DNA of 64,000 nt, taken from the NCBI GenBank assembly GCA_030737835.1, contig JAUJYN010000063.1, positions 77,352-141,351 on the forward strand. Reading direction: 5' to 3'. Position 1 is the stretch's first letter, and every line of letters begins with the position of its first letter. The DNA is from Acorus gramineus (taxonomy: Eukaryota > Streptophyta > Magnoliopsida > Acorales > Acoraceae). A program made the translations under genes and the position numbers. The notes beneath the pieces were generated by a model. It saw only the letters and a list, made by a program, of their open reading frames with translations, did no database searches and was not told the DNA's origin. Positions 48,978 through 60,274 of this stretch are shown in pieces.

Positions 48978-49241
48978 AAAAATATATTATTATACATATA
49001 TGGTCTTTTTACAATTCCATGCACACTCACATATACTTTCATAAATGAAGTATATATCTTGTTAATGTTTTTTACATTTGTTAAAGATTAATTTATTAAA
49101 TTCAAAATTGAACGGTATACACTTTTCATTAAACATGTACTTTATTAGATAAGATTTATACATTTTCATTAAAGCATATACTTCAAAAGCATATTAGACA
49201 CACAGTACATTTATTTATTAAATATTGGTAGCACAATACAT

Positions 49242-49752
49242 TAACCCCCCGTATGGCATGAGAAATAAGCACAGAATAAGGAAGAATATAGGAGAATAGT
49301 AAAAAAAAGTTGTTTGTTTTGATAGAATAAACCCCGATGGTTATGTCTGGATAAGCTAGGATAAGGCCTAATAACTATTCTAAGGAAATGTTGGAATTGC
49401 TTATCAGGCCTTATCTATGCCAATGGATAAAAATACCCTTCTCTGTCATTTTAAAAAAATTATCTCACTTCACAATCTCACATAGATTTCAAAAACTGTC
49501 ACATCTATCAAATCAATCATACATTTCTCACACTATTTCTAGGGGTATAGTTGTCATTTAAAAAGTCATAAACTATTTATCATTACTTTATTCAAGATGA
49601 ACCAAACAACAAAAAAATCATTTTTACGTTTTCCAATAAGAATAACAGAAAATGCAATCAAACAAAAAATTGCTTATTCAGTCTAAATTGTTATTTATCC
49701 TAGTATAGCTATCAAGAGCGAATAACTCAATGTCTCACCCCATAGGGGGGGT
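49242..49752. mobile_element. MITE with CCCCCCGTATGG / CCATAGGGGGG ends, inserted downstream of lectin D
   Basis: The left end ACCCCCCGTATGGCATGAGAA is mirrored by the right end, reversed, ACCCCCCCTATGGGGTGAGAC. The surrounding sequence (AATACATT...ATTCAATACATATCC) is continuous in the A and C units, so the insert is specific to D. The target duplication is TA or TTA. Confidence 0.75.
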
Positions 49753-49838
49753 ATTCAATACATATCCAACCAGATCGACGTATCCATACAACAAACATAA
49801 ATATTACACTTTGAAGTGCCAAGCAACATCAACAAACA

Positions 49839-49841
<3 letters not shown>

Positions 49842-49905
<64 letters not shown>

Positions 49906-49983
49906 GCAGAAGCCAAAGCTTCTTTTTATTATATATATATATATATATATATATAGTAGCAGAAGCCAAAGCTTCTTTTTATT
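49842..49983. repeat. (AC)n-(AT)n microsatellites with a 53-bp local duplication
   Basis: (AC)n runs from 49842 to 49874 and (AT)n to 49902. TAGTAGCAGAAGCCAAAGCT and the bases after it occur at 49901-49930 and 49954-49983, separated by a second (AT)n. Replication slippage probably duplicated the lectin trailer block. Confidence 0.9.
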
Positions 49984-50516
49984 TCATCGGTCTCTTATAC
50001 ACTCCTTCCTGCAAGAGATGTGAAAATATTATTAGAAAGTATATTTTATATATGAAAGGTAAAATATATTGGTATATAATAAATAGAACTTATGTTGCAG
50101 GTGCAAAAAACTAAGACAAACCATTTTATGTCCCTAGCTAGTTAGGGATTAATGAGAACCTACGGTTATTTTGAAAAATAACATACAATAAATTAAAATG
50201 ACATATAATGAAATTCTTCCAAACATTAGGATTTGCAATTTTAGGGAAAAAAAAAAACAGAAATTTAAAAGTAATTCATTGCCCACCAATGAAAAAATAT
50301 GATTATTTTTCTTACTATTTTTCATAAAATTATATATAAAATTAACCAAAGGAAATTATAAATAGGCATCAACCAAGTTCATTCATATATATCAAAACTA
50401 AGCATATACACCTACTACTATTGTTCATTCATGTAAGACCAATATCTCTAAGAGTAAATTAAGTACATTTATATAAAAAAAATATTGGATATCTTTCTTA
50501 GATCATTTATTAATTA

Positions 50517-51121
50517 TCAAACCTTCGCACACAAAGGATGTTGGGTCGCATGATCTCGACGAGCTCGCAGGTAAACACCGATCGCATCAAGCAACCCCCC
50601 TGATCTTCCGAAGAATCCAACAATCTCAGCACCTTTTGTTGGAATATCAAAATAAGTGCCTTCCTCGACTCCATATGGCCCATACTTATTTCCCATGTTG
50701 GTATAAAATGTGAGCGACCTTATGAGCTGAGCAACATCACTGAAGGGGCTATAGTAGCCTTTAATCCTCGTGAGAAACTCGTTAGGATAATCTAAAACAA
50801 GTTACAAAATACAAAAAAAAAAAAATGTACATAAGATCATTTGTCAGAATTTTGAGTATCTACAATGACACACTAGAATAATAATCAAGAACAAAATCTT
50901 TGAAGCTCAAAAGATTTTCATAAAATTAAAACCTGATGCGGGGACCCTCCTTCTCCCTGTAGATTAGGGGACCATGAAATAATTCCATCATGGTAATACT
51001 TGAATATTATTGAATCAATGGCTGCTCCAGACCTAACAATGACTTCAGTGACAGCATTTGAATTGCTATAGTCAAATGCGTCTCCACCGTTCCCGCCAAA
51101 TTGCCCAACTCCGATCGACAT
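50517..51121 (-). pseudogene. Jacalin-related lectin, copy D, with lost splice acceptor and lost stop
   Basis: The first coding exon (51121-50933, 63 codons, CAG/GTTTTA donor) is intact, with GGNGG and GAAID loops. In the last exon the expected acceptor TTTGTAG reads TTTGTAA: the + strand has TT at 50802-50803 where copies A, B, C and E have CT. The next AG lies 10 bases into the exon and would shift the frame, giving a stop after 23 codons. The usual TAG after YLRAR is CGA, so the reading frame would run on for 13 codons to the TGA at 50519-50517. If spliced as in its relatives, the protein would be 157 residues. The rest of the domain is undamaged (GGLLD kept), so decay is recent. The promoter TATA box (51338-51346) is present. 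Confidence 0.8.
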
Positions 51122-51337
51122 GATCTCCAAACTTGAATGAACAAAGAAGGGATACATATTATGCAATGAAAACTTGGAACAATTGGATGAATAGGTTTGA
51201 CAATTTAACAATGAAACCTTCATTACCAAGTGAATTATGCAGAGAAGAAACGAAAAAACAAAGAGCTCCCAAAGGTGTCTAAGTCTTGCTGTGAGTTTGT
51301 ATGCTTGATGAGGATTTCTCTCTTGAGAATTAACCCA

Positions 51338-51346
51338 TATATATAG
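51338..51346 (-). promoter_or_regulatory. TATA box of lectin D
   Basis: A TATATATA run with the conserved leader downstream. The shared GACGTGCCCATGCACG block lies at 51447-51462. The leader intron of this copy has lost about 40 bases compared with copy C. Confidence 0.65.
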
Positions 51347-52735
51347 TGGTATAGCAGCCATAGCAATTATAAGGATAATGGGAATTATTAGGTAGCCCGC
51401 ATGAAATAGTCTCACATGGATATAGATTGACAAATTGTCATATGATGACGTGCCCATGCACGCAACACGTTTTTTTTGAGATTTATGTGGCAAGTTATGG
51501 CTTGTCCCTCACAGAAATCTTGGTTTTAAATGTCCATATGTTTATATGTTATTTATTTTGTTTTACATCTACACGAGATTGCCTGAAATTGTGTTTTTCA
51601 TTCACCTCTTACGCTTTTATTTAGCCGGCCTCTCACTATACATCATTTTTTTAAAAAAATTGGTACCCTAAGATTTGTTAGCGGACTTTCTCAAAGCTCC
51701 GTTTGTTAAAAAAAGAATCGATGTTTTTATTTGATGTTTTTTTTTTTTTTTGTTACTTGTTGGGAATAACTTTAACATTTTGGTTGTTTGATGTAACTTG
51801 AACAAAATGAGAAAAATAGTAGATAATAGATATACGGATAAAAGTTAATAACTTTTGAAGTATAATAATAACTATATATATATCTCTTTCTAAATTGTTT
51901 GTTTTTGAAAATAGATACGAGAGATGTGTGTGTGATATGATAGATGTGATATATTTTTGGGATATGCATGAGATGAGATATATTTTTTAAAATGACATAA
52001 AAGATATATTTATCTGTTGCCATAGATTTGCCATGATAAGTAATTTTAGCCTTCCCTAGAGTTATCATGGCTTAAGTAATTTATCGAGGCATAACTATTA
52101 AAGTTCATACTTGTAAATTAAAACAATTTTTTTTTTTTTTTGTGACATTCTCCCTTATTCCCTATTATTCTTGTGTTATTCCATACCCCAAACACGAGGT
52201 GAGTCCCATTTCAGGTAGTGATATAAGCTATTATGAAATAAATAAGTATATGGATATATAAAAAAATATTCAAGTCATTTTTCGTTTGATTGTGTTTCAG
52301 TTATTCAAGTTGGGAAAGGAAAAAAGTTTTTTTTTGTTATTTAGTTTGACCATGGATAAATTATGAATAAACATTTATAAAACGTGAAAAAATGATTGCA
52401 AAATGTTATTTTCAGTCAATTATAGTCCAAAACGCAGACCCCACAAGTTCTTTTTATTTTTTTAAATCATATGTCTCATTTAATAAGGTATGTACTTTTA
52501 TATATACTCCAATGAATTGAATAATTTTATTTATAGAAAATGTGAAAAATTTTCAATGAGTTTTATATTTCGATAGAATGAGTGGAGGGGACTAACGAGA
52601 TACATAGGATTGCATTTAGACTATTGAAAAGGATTGAGTATATAAAACAAAGTTCAAAATGATTTGACATGCATGTGGACTCAATGATTTAAGATATGTG
52701 ACAAGTGGTTTAAATGTTTAATATGTTGGTTACTT

Positions 52736-53238
52736 TATAGGGTTAAAGACATCTAAGTCCCTAAAAATATGGAAAAACCCATATAAGTCCCTACTAAAAT
52801 TAAGACAGATGTACGAGTCCCTGAAAACTCAGAAAAACCCAATTATCATCCTCAAGTTAATTTTCCATCCAAACTTAACAGAAAATTTCCAGAATATTCT
52901 GTCACATATAATTGTGTCGACATTGAAGTCCTTATAAACAGTCATAAAGATAAAATTGCCCCTGAAGGACTTTTACATTAAATTGTGTACACATTGCAGT
53001 CCTTATAAACAATCATAAAGACAAGTTAGTTCTTGCAAAAGATAAAATTACCCCTGAAAGATTTTTACATTTAATTGGATAGACATTACAGTCCTTTTGT
53101 GTTTGGAGAATTGAAGTAAATCACGTTGAAAAGAAAATCCTCATGCAACTTTGTGTAAAGGATATATATCACATGGATTTGTGCAATTGCTACCAATGAA
53201 CAGATCGGCATTTATTTATTGGTCCTGAACTCGTTGTA
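52736..53238. repeat. Tandemly repeated 'AGTCCTTATAAACARTCATAAAGA' sequence
   Basis: From 52915 to 53100 a unit with ACATT(G/A)CAGTCCTTATAAAC, AAAATT(G/A)CCCCTGAA and TTTTTACATT(T/A)AATTG recurs two to three times. The stretch before it has TAAGTCCCTA words. At 53140-53190 there is a fragment resembling DNA upstream of lectins B and E (ATGCAACTTTGTG, GGATATATATCAC). Confidence 0.55.
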
Positions 53239-54551
53239 TCTCATTTTATATATATACTGGTTAACTACACGTGCAAATGCGCGTGTTTAAAAAGTTTATT
53301 GTATGCCAAATAAATGAAATCATGTAATATTGTAATTTCGTCACAAAATCAATCAAGAAAAAAAAAATTTCAAATTCAAAAACATGATTTCCCCGATTAA
53401 GAAATCAATCTAACCAGAGTCACACACCCCACCCAAAGAGAAAACTCAGTCAATAACAACAACCACCTGAGATAAAAAAAGAGATCAAATAATCAAACTT
53501 AGCAAATATAACATTTGGGCATTTGTGAAGAGAAGGGACATACCATCATACTAAATTTCAAACTTCCAGCGCCCTCATCCACCCAAAAAAAATAATAAAT
53601 CTAATAAATAATATAATCAATAAAAAAAATACCATCCAAAAAAAAAATACTTATTTTCACATCCAAATAAATAATAATGTGTATAGATTTATTATCAATC
53701 CAAAAACAAAAGACAAAACAAATTTTAAATTCAAAAGTAATATTTCCATCAATAACTTTATTGGTTGAAATGGGTCCAATTCCTTTTGTAATTTTAGTAT
53801 TCATTAAATGAGACAAAAAATTTCATGAAATTCGAAGTTTACGATCTCATGTTTTGAGATGAGTGACCTGATTATGAATCTAGAAATCTGGATCAGGGAT
53901 TTGTTTGTAATACAGATAGAGTCTAATTGTGAAACCGGTAGAACCTGGGGGCCGATATGAAAATAGCCCAGAAAAAAAAAGAAGACAAAATTGGTCGAGT
54001 TTTGTTAGGGACCTGGGTATAAATATACAAGGGTCGGATTGTGAAACTGGTAGAATCTGGGGGGAGGGGTGGTCTTCAAATAGCCCAGAAAAGGGGCAAC
54101 ATGGCCGTTTTTTGTCAGGGACCTAGGTATAAATAACAGAGACCTGAGGACAAAGATTGACCGAATTCTTTGTTCTCATTGTAACATACACTTGGTAAGA
54201 GTTATATATATATATATATATATATATATTGAATACCATTGTATCCATGTACGATTTAAAAGTTAAAATGTTGAATAACGGTAGATATTTTTGAATGACC
54301 TTAAATTATAAAACATGATATTAGTTTTATGACGTTAAAATTATTAAATTAAAAAAAAAGTGCAAAAATTTATAGTTGTAAGGCATGCGGATGATTTTTT
54401 TAAGTGTAGAATGTTTATGTCATTTTTAACTTCTCTAAATGCACAAACCAAATTGATTTGTTTAATGATTATTAAAAAAAATTATCATTATCATTATATT
54501 ATGTTATATATGTATAAAATCTAAAACATTATACCTCGTGCATAAAACTAG
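53239..54551 (+). mobile_element. Candidate non-autonomous Helitron
   Basis: Starts TCTCATTTTATATATATACTGG followed by CACGTGCAAATGCGCGTG, and ends CTCGTGCATAAAACTAG, with A before and T after, as expected for Helitron TC...CTAG ends between A and T. A convincing 3' hairpin is not visible. Internally, 53913-54140 is a tandem pair of about 110 bp (GTGAAACYGGTAGAAYCTGG, ATAGCCCAGAAAA, GTATAAATA). Confidence 0.4.
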
Positions 54552-54574
54552 TTTTCAGTGAACAATAATAAAAA

Positions 54575-54847
54575 GGAATTTTATTTTTAAGTCCCTACAA
54601 GCCATCATATTTAGTGATCGATCCCCTCCTTCTTCGTATTTAAGTTTTAGTCCCTCGATTTAAAGGATAATTCATGAATAGGTCCCTCATAGGGACTAAA
54701 AAGTAAATTAAATAATTTATGGATAGGTCCCTCTTAGGGACTAAAAAAAACTATCATTTAAATCTGGAGACTAAAACCTAAATACGAAGAAAAGAGGGAT
54801 CAATTACTAAATATGATTGTTTGTGGGGACTTAAAATTAAAAATCCC
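54575..54847. mobile_element. MULE-like MITE, copy 2 (relative of 48694-48977)
   Basis: Inverted ends GGAATTTTATTTTTAAGTCC and, reversed, GGGATTTTTAATTTTAAGTCC, with TTTAGTGATCGAT inside and AGGTCCCTCATAGGGACT in the middle. Flanks TAATAAAAA and TAAAAAAAA fit a 9-bp target duplication with one mismatch, although low complexity weakens this. Confidence 0.65.
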
Positions 54848-55249
54848 TAAAAAAAATTAACCAAGGATATGAAATAGTTTCCTACATGTATGCTTGATTA
54901 GAGTGTTAAATTATAATTCGTGAGTACTATTTGAATTTTGTATTTTTGCAATGGTTTTTCTTATTTTTATATAATAATTTAATGACTTATTAAATAAAAT
55001 ATGTGTTAAATATACTGTTTAAATGATGTTCAAAATCTGAATATCGAGATTTTAAAAATCTTGTCAAAATAACCAAGCTTTTTAAAAACATTGTTCCACA
55101 TAATTCTTTTTTTTTTAAAGAGGAGATTTTAAAGAATAAAACACGGTTTGGATCAGTGTATGAGATTTTCTAAATTTTTAAGACGAGATGTCCTAAAAAA
55201 GAAACAGTATAATGCATCCAAATATTGATCCAAATGAGTCTAAGGTTCC

Positions 55250-55860
55250 GTTTGGATATGAGTTTATGTAGATTATGTGTTTGAAAGCTAAAATTTCTCA
55301 AACTCATATTCAAATACAATTTTAGCGTTTAGCTTTTCAAACACTATCTTCTTTGTTTAGGTAAAAAAATTCTTGTGGTTAAAAATCTAATAAAACAATG
55401 CTTTTCAAAAGCTCTGTTTAAAATACAAGATTTTAAGAATCTTAGTATTTCAACCTCAAATCCAAACTATTCTGCCCCAAAAGCGGGCTATATAATCTTC
55501 GAAGGCAAGACTATCAATATTTGGTTTGACCACTGGATTAATGGCAAAGGCTTGCAGCAGCTAATGGGCAGACTCACCTACGATTGGGGGCCCCCTCCTG
55601 CTAATGTCCCTAACCTATATAACTAAGACATTCTTAATTATTTTTTTGAATTCGAAACACGATGATGTCAAGTGGAATATATAATGTGTACTTGATTTCG
55701 TTTAATGTTGCTTCCCATGGTTTGTGAATCATTAATTAATGGGTCTCCACCAAAAAAGAAGAAAATACATTAATATATGGGCGCTGGGATAAGGTTAAAG
55801 TATGATTCATCATCAGCTACTCAAATAGCAAAACACATGCAAAATTCTGAATTAATTATT
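55250..55860 (-). repeat. Inverted partner of 27500-27970
   Basis: Matches the block left of lectin B in reverse, but lies on the opposite side of lectin E from where a simple inverted duplication would put it. It contains the LINE piece 55477-55620. Confidence 0.8.
55477..55620 (+). mobile_element. LINE fragment (region between reverse transcriptase and zinc finger)
   Basis: One frame reads FEGKTINIWFDHWINGKGL, matching the 'G(x)GxxIxxWxDxW' pattern that follows the reverse-transcriptase domain in plant L1 elements. Bounded by duplicated lectin-flank DNA; the equivalent place at about 27745-27785 keeps only the edges. Confidence 0.7.
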
Positions 55861-56261
55861 ATTATTATTATTATTATTATTGAGGGTAAATGAAAATTTT
55901 ATATTGCCATGAAGATTTACACGTATACAAAAGTGAATGAACTTTACACAAACAAATTGATTGTATTTTGTTTGTTGTTAATTCAATGTGAGGTGGGATT
56001 GGTGATTATATATGGAGTGAGTACTATGTGAGATGCGTTTATTGGTTTACATGATATTTTTCTTTGTGCGTTGTTTTCGTTTTCGGTGAGTTCATTAATA
56101 ATTTGTAGGGTGGAAATAACCAAACTTTAATTTTATTTTGTACCTTGGTCTTTTGGTGCTCATATCACAAGTACCAAAATATTTCCATCCATAGACAAAA
56201 AAAAAAAAAAAAATTGCACCACCACTGCAACATAGCATTAATATTAGAAATAATATAACTA
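55861..56261. other. Spacer with (ATT)n and a duplicated edge
   Basis: An ATT run lies at about 55854-55881. From 56195 to 56250 there is a second, direct copy of 56465-56530 (AAATATTTCCATCCATAGAC to TTAATATTAGAAATAA), a small duplication at the arm boundary. Confidence 0.6.
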
Positions 56262-57319
56262 AAAGTTCTAATCTTATGTGTAGAACTAGAACTTCTCACA
56301 AATAATTAATAGAACCAAATGTTCTATTAATCTATTAATCGTATAGAACTAAAAGTTCTACAAACGATAAAACATATGTTTCGATCATGTATATTGATGA
56401 TCATTATGATATACCTAAATTATTGAAAAATAATATTGATGATCATCTCACAAGTAAGAAAATATTTCCATCCATAGACAAAAAAAAAATTGCACCACCA
56501 CTGCAACATAGCATTAATATTAGAAATAACGTTCCACACATATTACACACAATACAACTTTTATTTATAGAATATATATAATACCAGCATAATACATTTA
56601 TTCAATATTACAAATCCAACCATTACCACGAGTAGCAATGATGAAAACAACCGGACGTCCATACAACAAATTAACATTAAAGAGTACTAGCTTCTTGAAG
56701 AACCTGAAGAACCAAGCAACAACAACATACAGACAATAGTATCAGTAGCCAAGGCTTCCTTTTATTTCATTTTATTCACTCCTTCCTGCAAGAGGTGAAG
56801 ATATTATTAGAAATTAATTTTTATACGGAAAGATAATATATATGGATAAATATAAAATATAAACTTATGTTGCATGTGGAAACAACTAAGACAGAAATCT
56901 ATTTTGTGTCCCGAGCTAGGGATTGAGAACCTATATATATTTACTTCAAAGAATAATATACTAGCAAATTAAAAATGACCAAAAATTAAATTCTTCCAAC
57001 AATTAGAAATTGTGGAAAAAATGTCATAGGAATTTAAAATTAATTCAGAATCACCAATGAAAAAATATAATTTATTTTTCTTATGTTTTTCATAAAATTT
57101 TATAAAATTAACCAAGAGCACTTATAAATTGGCATAAACCAAGTGGAAGTCCAAAAGATTTTAAAGAACTCCACATCAAAACTAAGCATAAATACAACTA
57201 TTGTTCGTTCATGTAAATTAAGTACATGCATGTATGTAAAAAAAAGATCGGTATATATTTCTTACATCATTTATTAATTACCAACCTTTACATATAAAGG
57301 ATATTGGATTGCATGATCT

Positions 57320-57886
57320 CTAACGGGCACGCAGATAAACGCCGATCGCATCGAGCAAACCCCCCGATCTTCCAAAGAATCCAACAATCTCAGCACCTTT
57401 TGTTGGGATATCAAAATAAGTGCCTTCCTCAACTCCATATGGCCCATACTTATTTCCCATGTTAGTATAAAATGTGAGTGACCTTATAAGCTGAGAAACA
57501 TCACTGAAGGGACTATAATAGCCTTCAATCCTCGTCAGAAACTCGTTAGGATAGTCTAAAGCAAACTACAAAATATAAAAAAAGTTCATAAGATCATTTG
57601 TCATAATTTGCAATATCGACAAAGACACACTAGAATCATAATCAACAACAAGCCTTTGTAGCACAAAAGACTTATAAAAAAATAAAAGTGTTACCACCTG
57701 ATTCGGAGATCCTCCTTCTCCCCCCAGGTTAGGGGACCATGAAATAATCCCGTCATGATAATACTTGAACATCAATGAATCAATGGCTTCTCCAGACCTA
57801 ACAATGACTTCAGTGATAGCGTTTGAATTGTTGAAATCGAACGCGTCTCCTCCGTTCCCACCAAATTGCCCAACTCCGATCGACAT
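57320..57886 (-). CDS. Jacalin-related lectin, copy E (same protein as copy B)
   Basis: Coding exons (minus strand) are 57886-57698 (63 codons) and 57565-57320 (81 codons plus TAG), with a CAG/GTGGTA donor and a TTTGTAG acceptor; 144 residues. As far as I can read, the protein is identical to that of copy B on the + strand. Nucleotide changes such as GCT to GCC in the last Ala codon are silent. Both predicted sugar sites are complete: GEAID (32-36) and GGLLD (131-135). The TATA box is at 58131-58139 and the leader intron is retained. Only the flanking DNA tells B and E apart, so short reads from the two loci would collapse. Confidence 0.93.
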
Positions 57887-58130
57887 GATCTCCAAACTTG
57901 AATGAACACAAAGAGATATATATTTTATTTTTAACCATATGAAGTAAGGATGCAATGAATGAAAACATGAAAAATTGGATGAATAGGTTGAGTGATTAGT
58001 TATCAATGAAACCCCTTGATTACCTAGTGAATTCTGCAGAAGACAAAAGAAAGAGCAAAGAGTTTTTCCCTAAGCTTGCTGTACGTGAGTTTGTATGCTT
58101 TGATGAGGATATCTCTCTAGGATTAACCCA

Positions 58131-58139
58131 TATATATAG
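58131..58139 (-). promoter_or_regulatory. TATA box of lectin E
   Basis: A TATATATA run with the leader conserved as in copy B. The shared upstream block GTGACGTGCCCATGCAC is at 58229-58245, with GTTGAC about 20 bp beyond it. Confidence 0.7.
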
Positions 58140-60029
58140 TACGTGGTATAGCAGCCATAGCAATTTTAAAGATAATGCATGGGAATTGTTAGGTCGCCCT
58201 CATGGGATATAGGTTGACAAAATGTCATGTGACGTGCCCATGCACACTACGTAATTTGTTAGACACGTTTTTTTTAGATTTATGTAGTAAGTCCATTTTG
58301 GAAAGGCATTTGTTCATTTGTTATTTGTTATGTAAAATAAAATTAGCTTGTTTAAAATGTGCAGGAGGAAGCAGGAGGAAGCCTTAGATTGTGCTTTCCA
58401 TTCAGTACCGTAGAGAACTCTCTATCTTCCTATCTATTCCATATATTATTTCAATCATGTTAAATGACAAACTAAGGATCACATTACACTCCATAAATGA
58501 GGTGGTGATATATATCCATTGCACAAAGTTGCATGAAGGATTTTTTTTCCCTTCAAAACGTGACTGATTCGAATTCATAACACAGCTGTCTAAGCCCCTT
58601 AGTATTTGAATCATGAATTGGTCAAAGTGCTTTATCTATCTGATTCATCACCACCTCACCATATTACAAATTAAACTAGATATGGGACCGGTGCATTTTC
58701 CTTGGATTCTTTATAAGAGATCTCCAATATATTAGAATAGAAGTTAATTAAAGAGTGTCTTTACTCTCGTCGTGTCCTTTATAAGGAATGCAGAGGTCAA
58801 TTCATTTGATATCCCATCAGTCTCGAAATCCCCAATAAAAAAAAATAACACATTTACAAAATAAGTACAGAACCTCACAAGTTAAACATGTGAAATGATA
58901 TATTGGTTCTGTAGTACATTAATTCGGATAACAATTAACAGATGGTGAAGCCCTTAGTTTCTGAATTATTAATTGGTCAAAGTACCTCATCTATGTGATT
59001 CATCACCACCTATCCATACGACAGATTAAACAAGATGTGGGACTGGTGCATTTTCCTTCTATTCTTTATAAGAGATATCCAGTTTATTATAATAAAAGTT
59101 ATATATGTCTTTAATTACTCTCTGGTGTCATTTACATGGAAATCAGAGGTCAGTTCCTTTGATGTTCTGTCAGTATCAGATTCCATCGATTTTGTTAATT
59201 TTCAATAATAAATAATGTGTGCAAAAATTTTTTTTACATGTTAAACATGTGAGGTGACATGTCATTCTCGGAGTGTGATCAAAATTGATGACATCAGTAT
59301 TAATTGTATCTCAACCCATAAACAAAACAAAAAAATTAACTTTTCATTATCGTCTAAATCCGTAGTCATAGTGTTTCGCGACAGACTATAGCAGAAGGCT
59401 ATCGTCATTTCTGATGTCGGTTTAAAAGTCTTGCATCGGACGTAGTCAAGTTTACAAATTAAGCAACATATATTGTCACTGGTACATAATTAGCGACAAT
59501 GTAAAAGGTTATTGGTGTTGATTTCTTTCCGTTGCTAATATCTAGTTAATCTAATTAGCGACGGGCTGTAGCTGTTCCCATTTCTCTTTTAGCAACAGCC
59601 TATATCCGTTGCTGTTGTTGATTAAACAATATATTACATTTCCTCTTTCTTTCGTTTTTTCACCTAAACATTTATATTTAATGATTTCATATATAAAAAC
59701 ATTCATATATTCAACATCCATTCGGGTAGTCATTTCCATTCAACTCATATAATCATAAATTGTAAAAAAAATTATACAACAAATTTATAAATATTAAATT
59801 TAGCATTAATTATAAAATTAAAGTAAGGTCCAACAATGTACATAAATTTTATCTTTTCTGGTATCGAGGGCGACTAGCTGTATGTCACACTACCTTGACG
59901 GGGAGAAATAGAATAACTTTTTGTGTGGTATGTAAAAATCTCATAATAACTTTTCAAAGTGATTCTTAAATAAAAATACGAAGGAAAAATGAATGTATAC
60001 CCATTTTCTTGAAAAATACAAAGAGCAAG

Positions 60030-60115
60030 GTGGCTAGCTAAGGCATGCTGTGAGTTTGTTTGATTAATGAGGGTTTCTCTCTTGGAACCCATATATATAG
60101 TGGTATGGCTAGTAG
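60030..60115 (-). promoter_or_regulatory. Orphan lectin promoter and leader fragment without a gene
   Basis: On the minus strand the sequence has CCACTATATATATGGGTTCC, then AAGAGAGAAACCCTCATTAAT and AAACTCACAGCATGCC. This is the same order of TATA box and leader as in lectins A to E. No lectin exon follows downstream (below 60030). Upstream it is cut by TAGGCCTGTCAATGG, probably the end of another hAT-like element (60117-60240). Confidence 0.75.
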
Positions 60116-60274
60116 TAGGCCTGTCAATGGGTCGAGCCAGTCGGGATTCAATTCAAGACCTAGTGGATCCTTGGAAATGTGGATCTGGATCCGAACCCGT
60201 CGGACCCGGGTCGTACCCAACCCGAGGATAGTTGATAAAACAAAAAATTCTAAGCTCATGAATTTGTTTGTTTT

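Larger units (their letters stand above)
47397..52735. repeat. Segmental duplication unit carrying lectin D (direct copy of 36090-39460)
   Basis: Begins GTCATGTTTTAAAGCTGTG, as at 36092, and is colinear through the lectin to about 52735. It is longer than the C unit because of inserts at 47493-47765, 47966-48669, 48694-48977 and 49242-49752. Confidence 0.85.
56262..59394 (-). repeat. Right arm of the nearly identical 3.1-kb inverted repeat (lectin E arm)
   Basis: Reverse complement of 28316-31440, including lectin E, its promoter and trailer and a stub of copia-like leader repeats (about 56262-56380). The arm ends near GACTATAGC at 59394, beside sequence rich in GCGACGG words (59400-59610) that resembles worn CACTA subterminal DNA. 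Confidence 0.9.
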
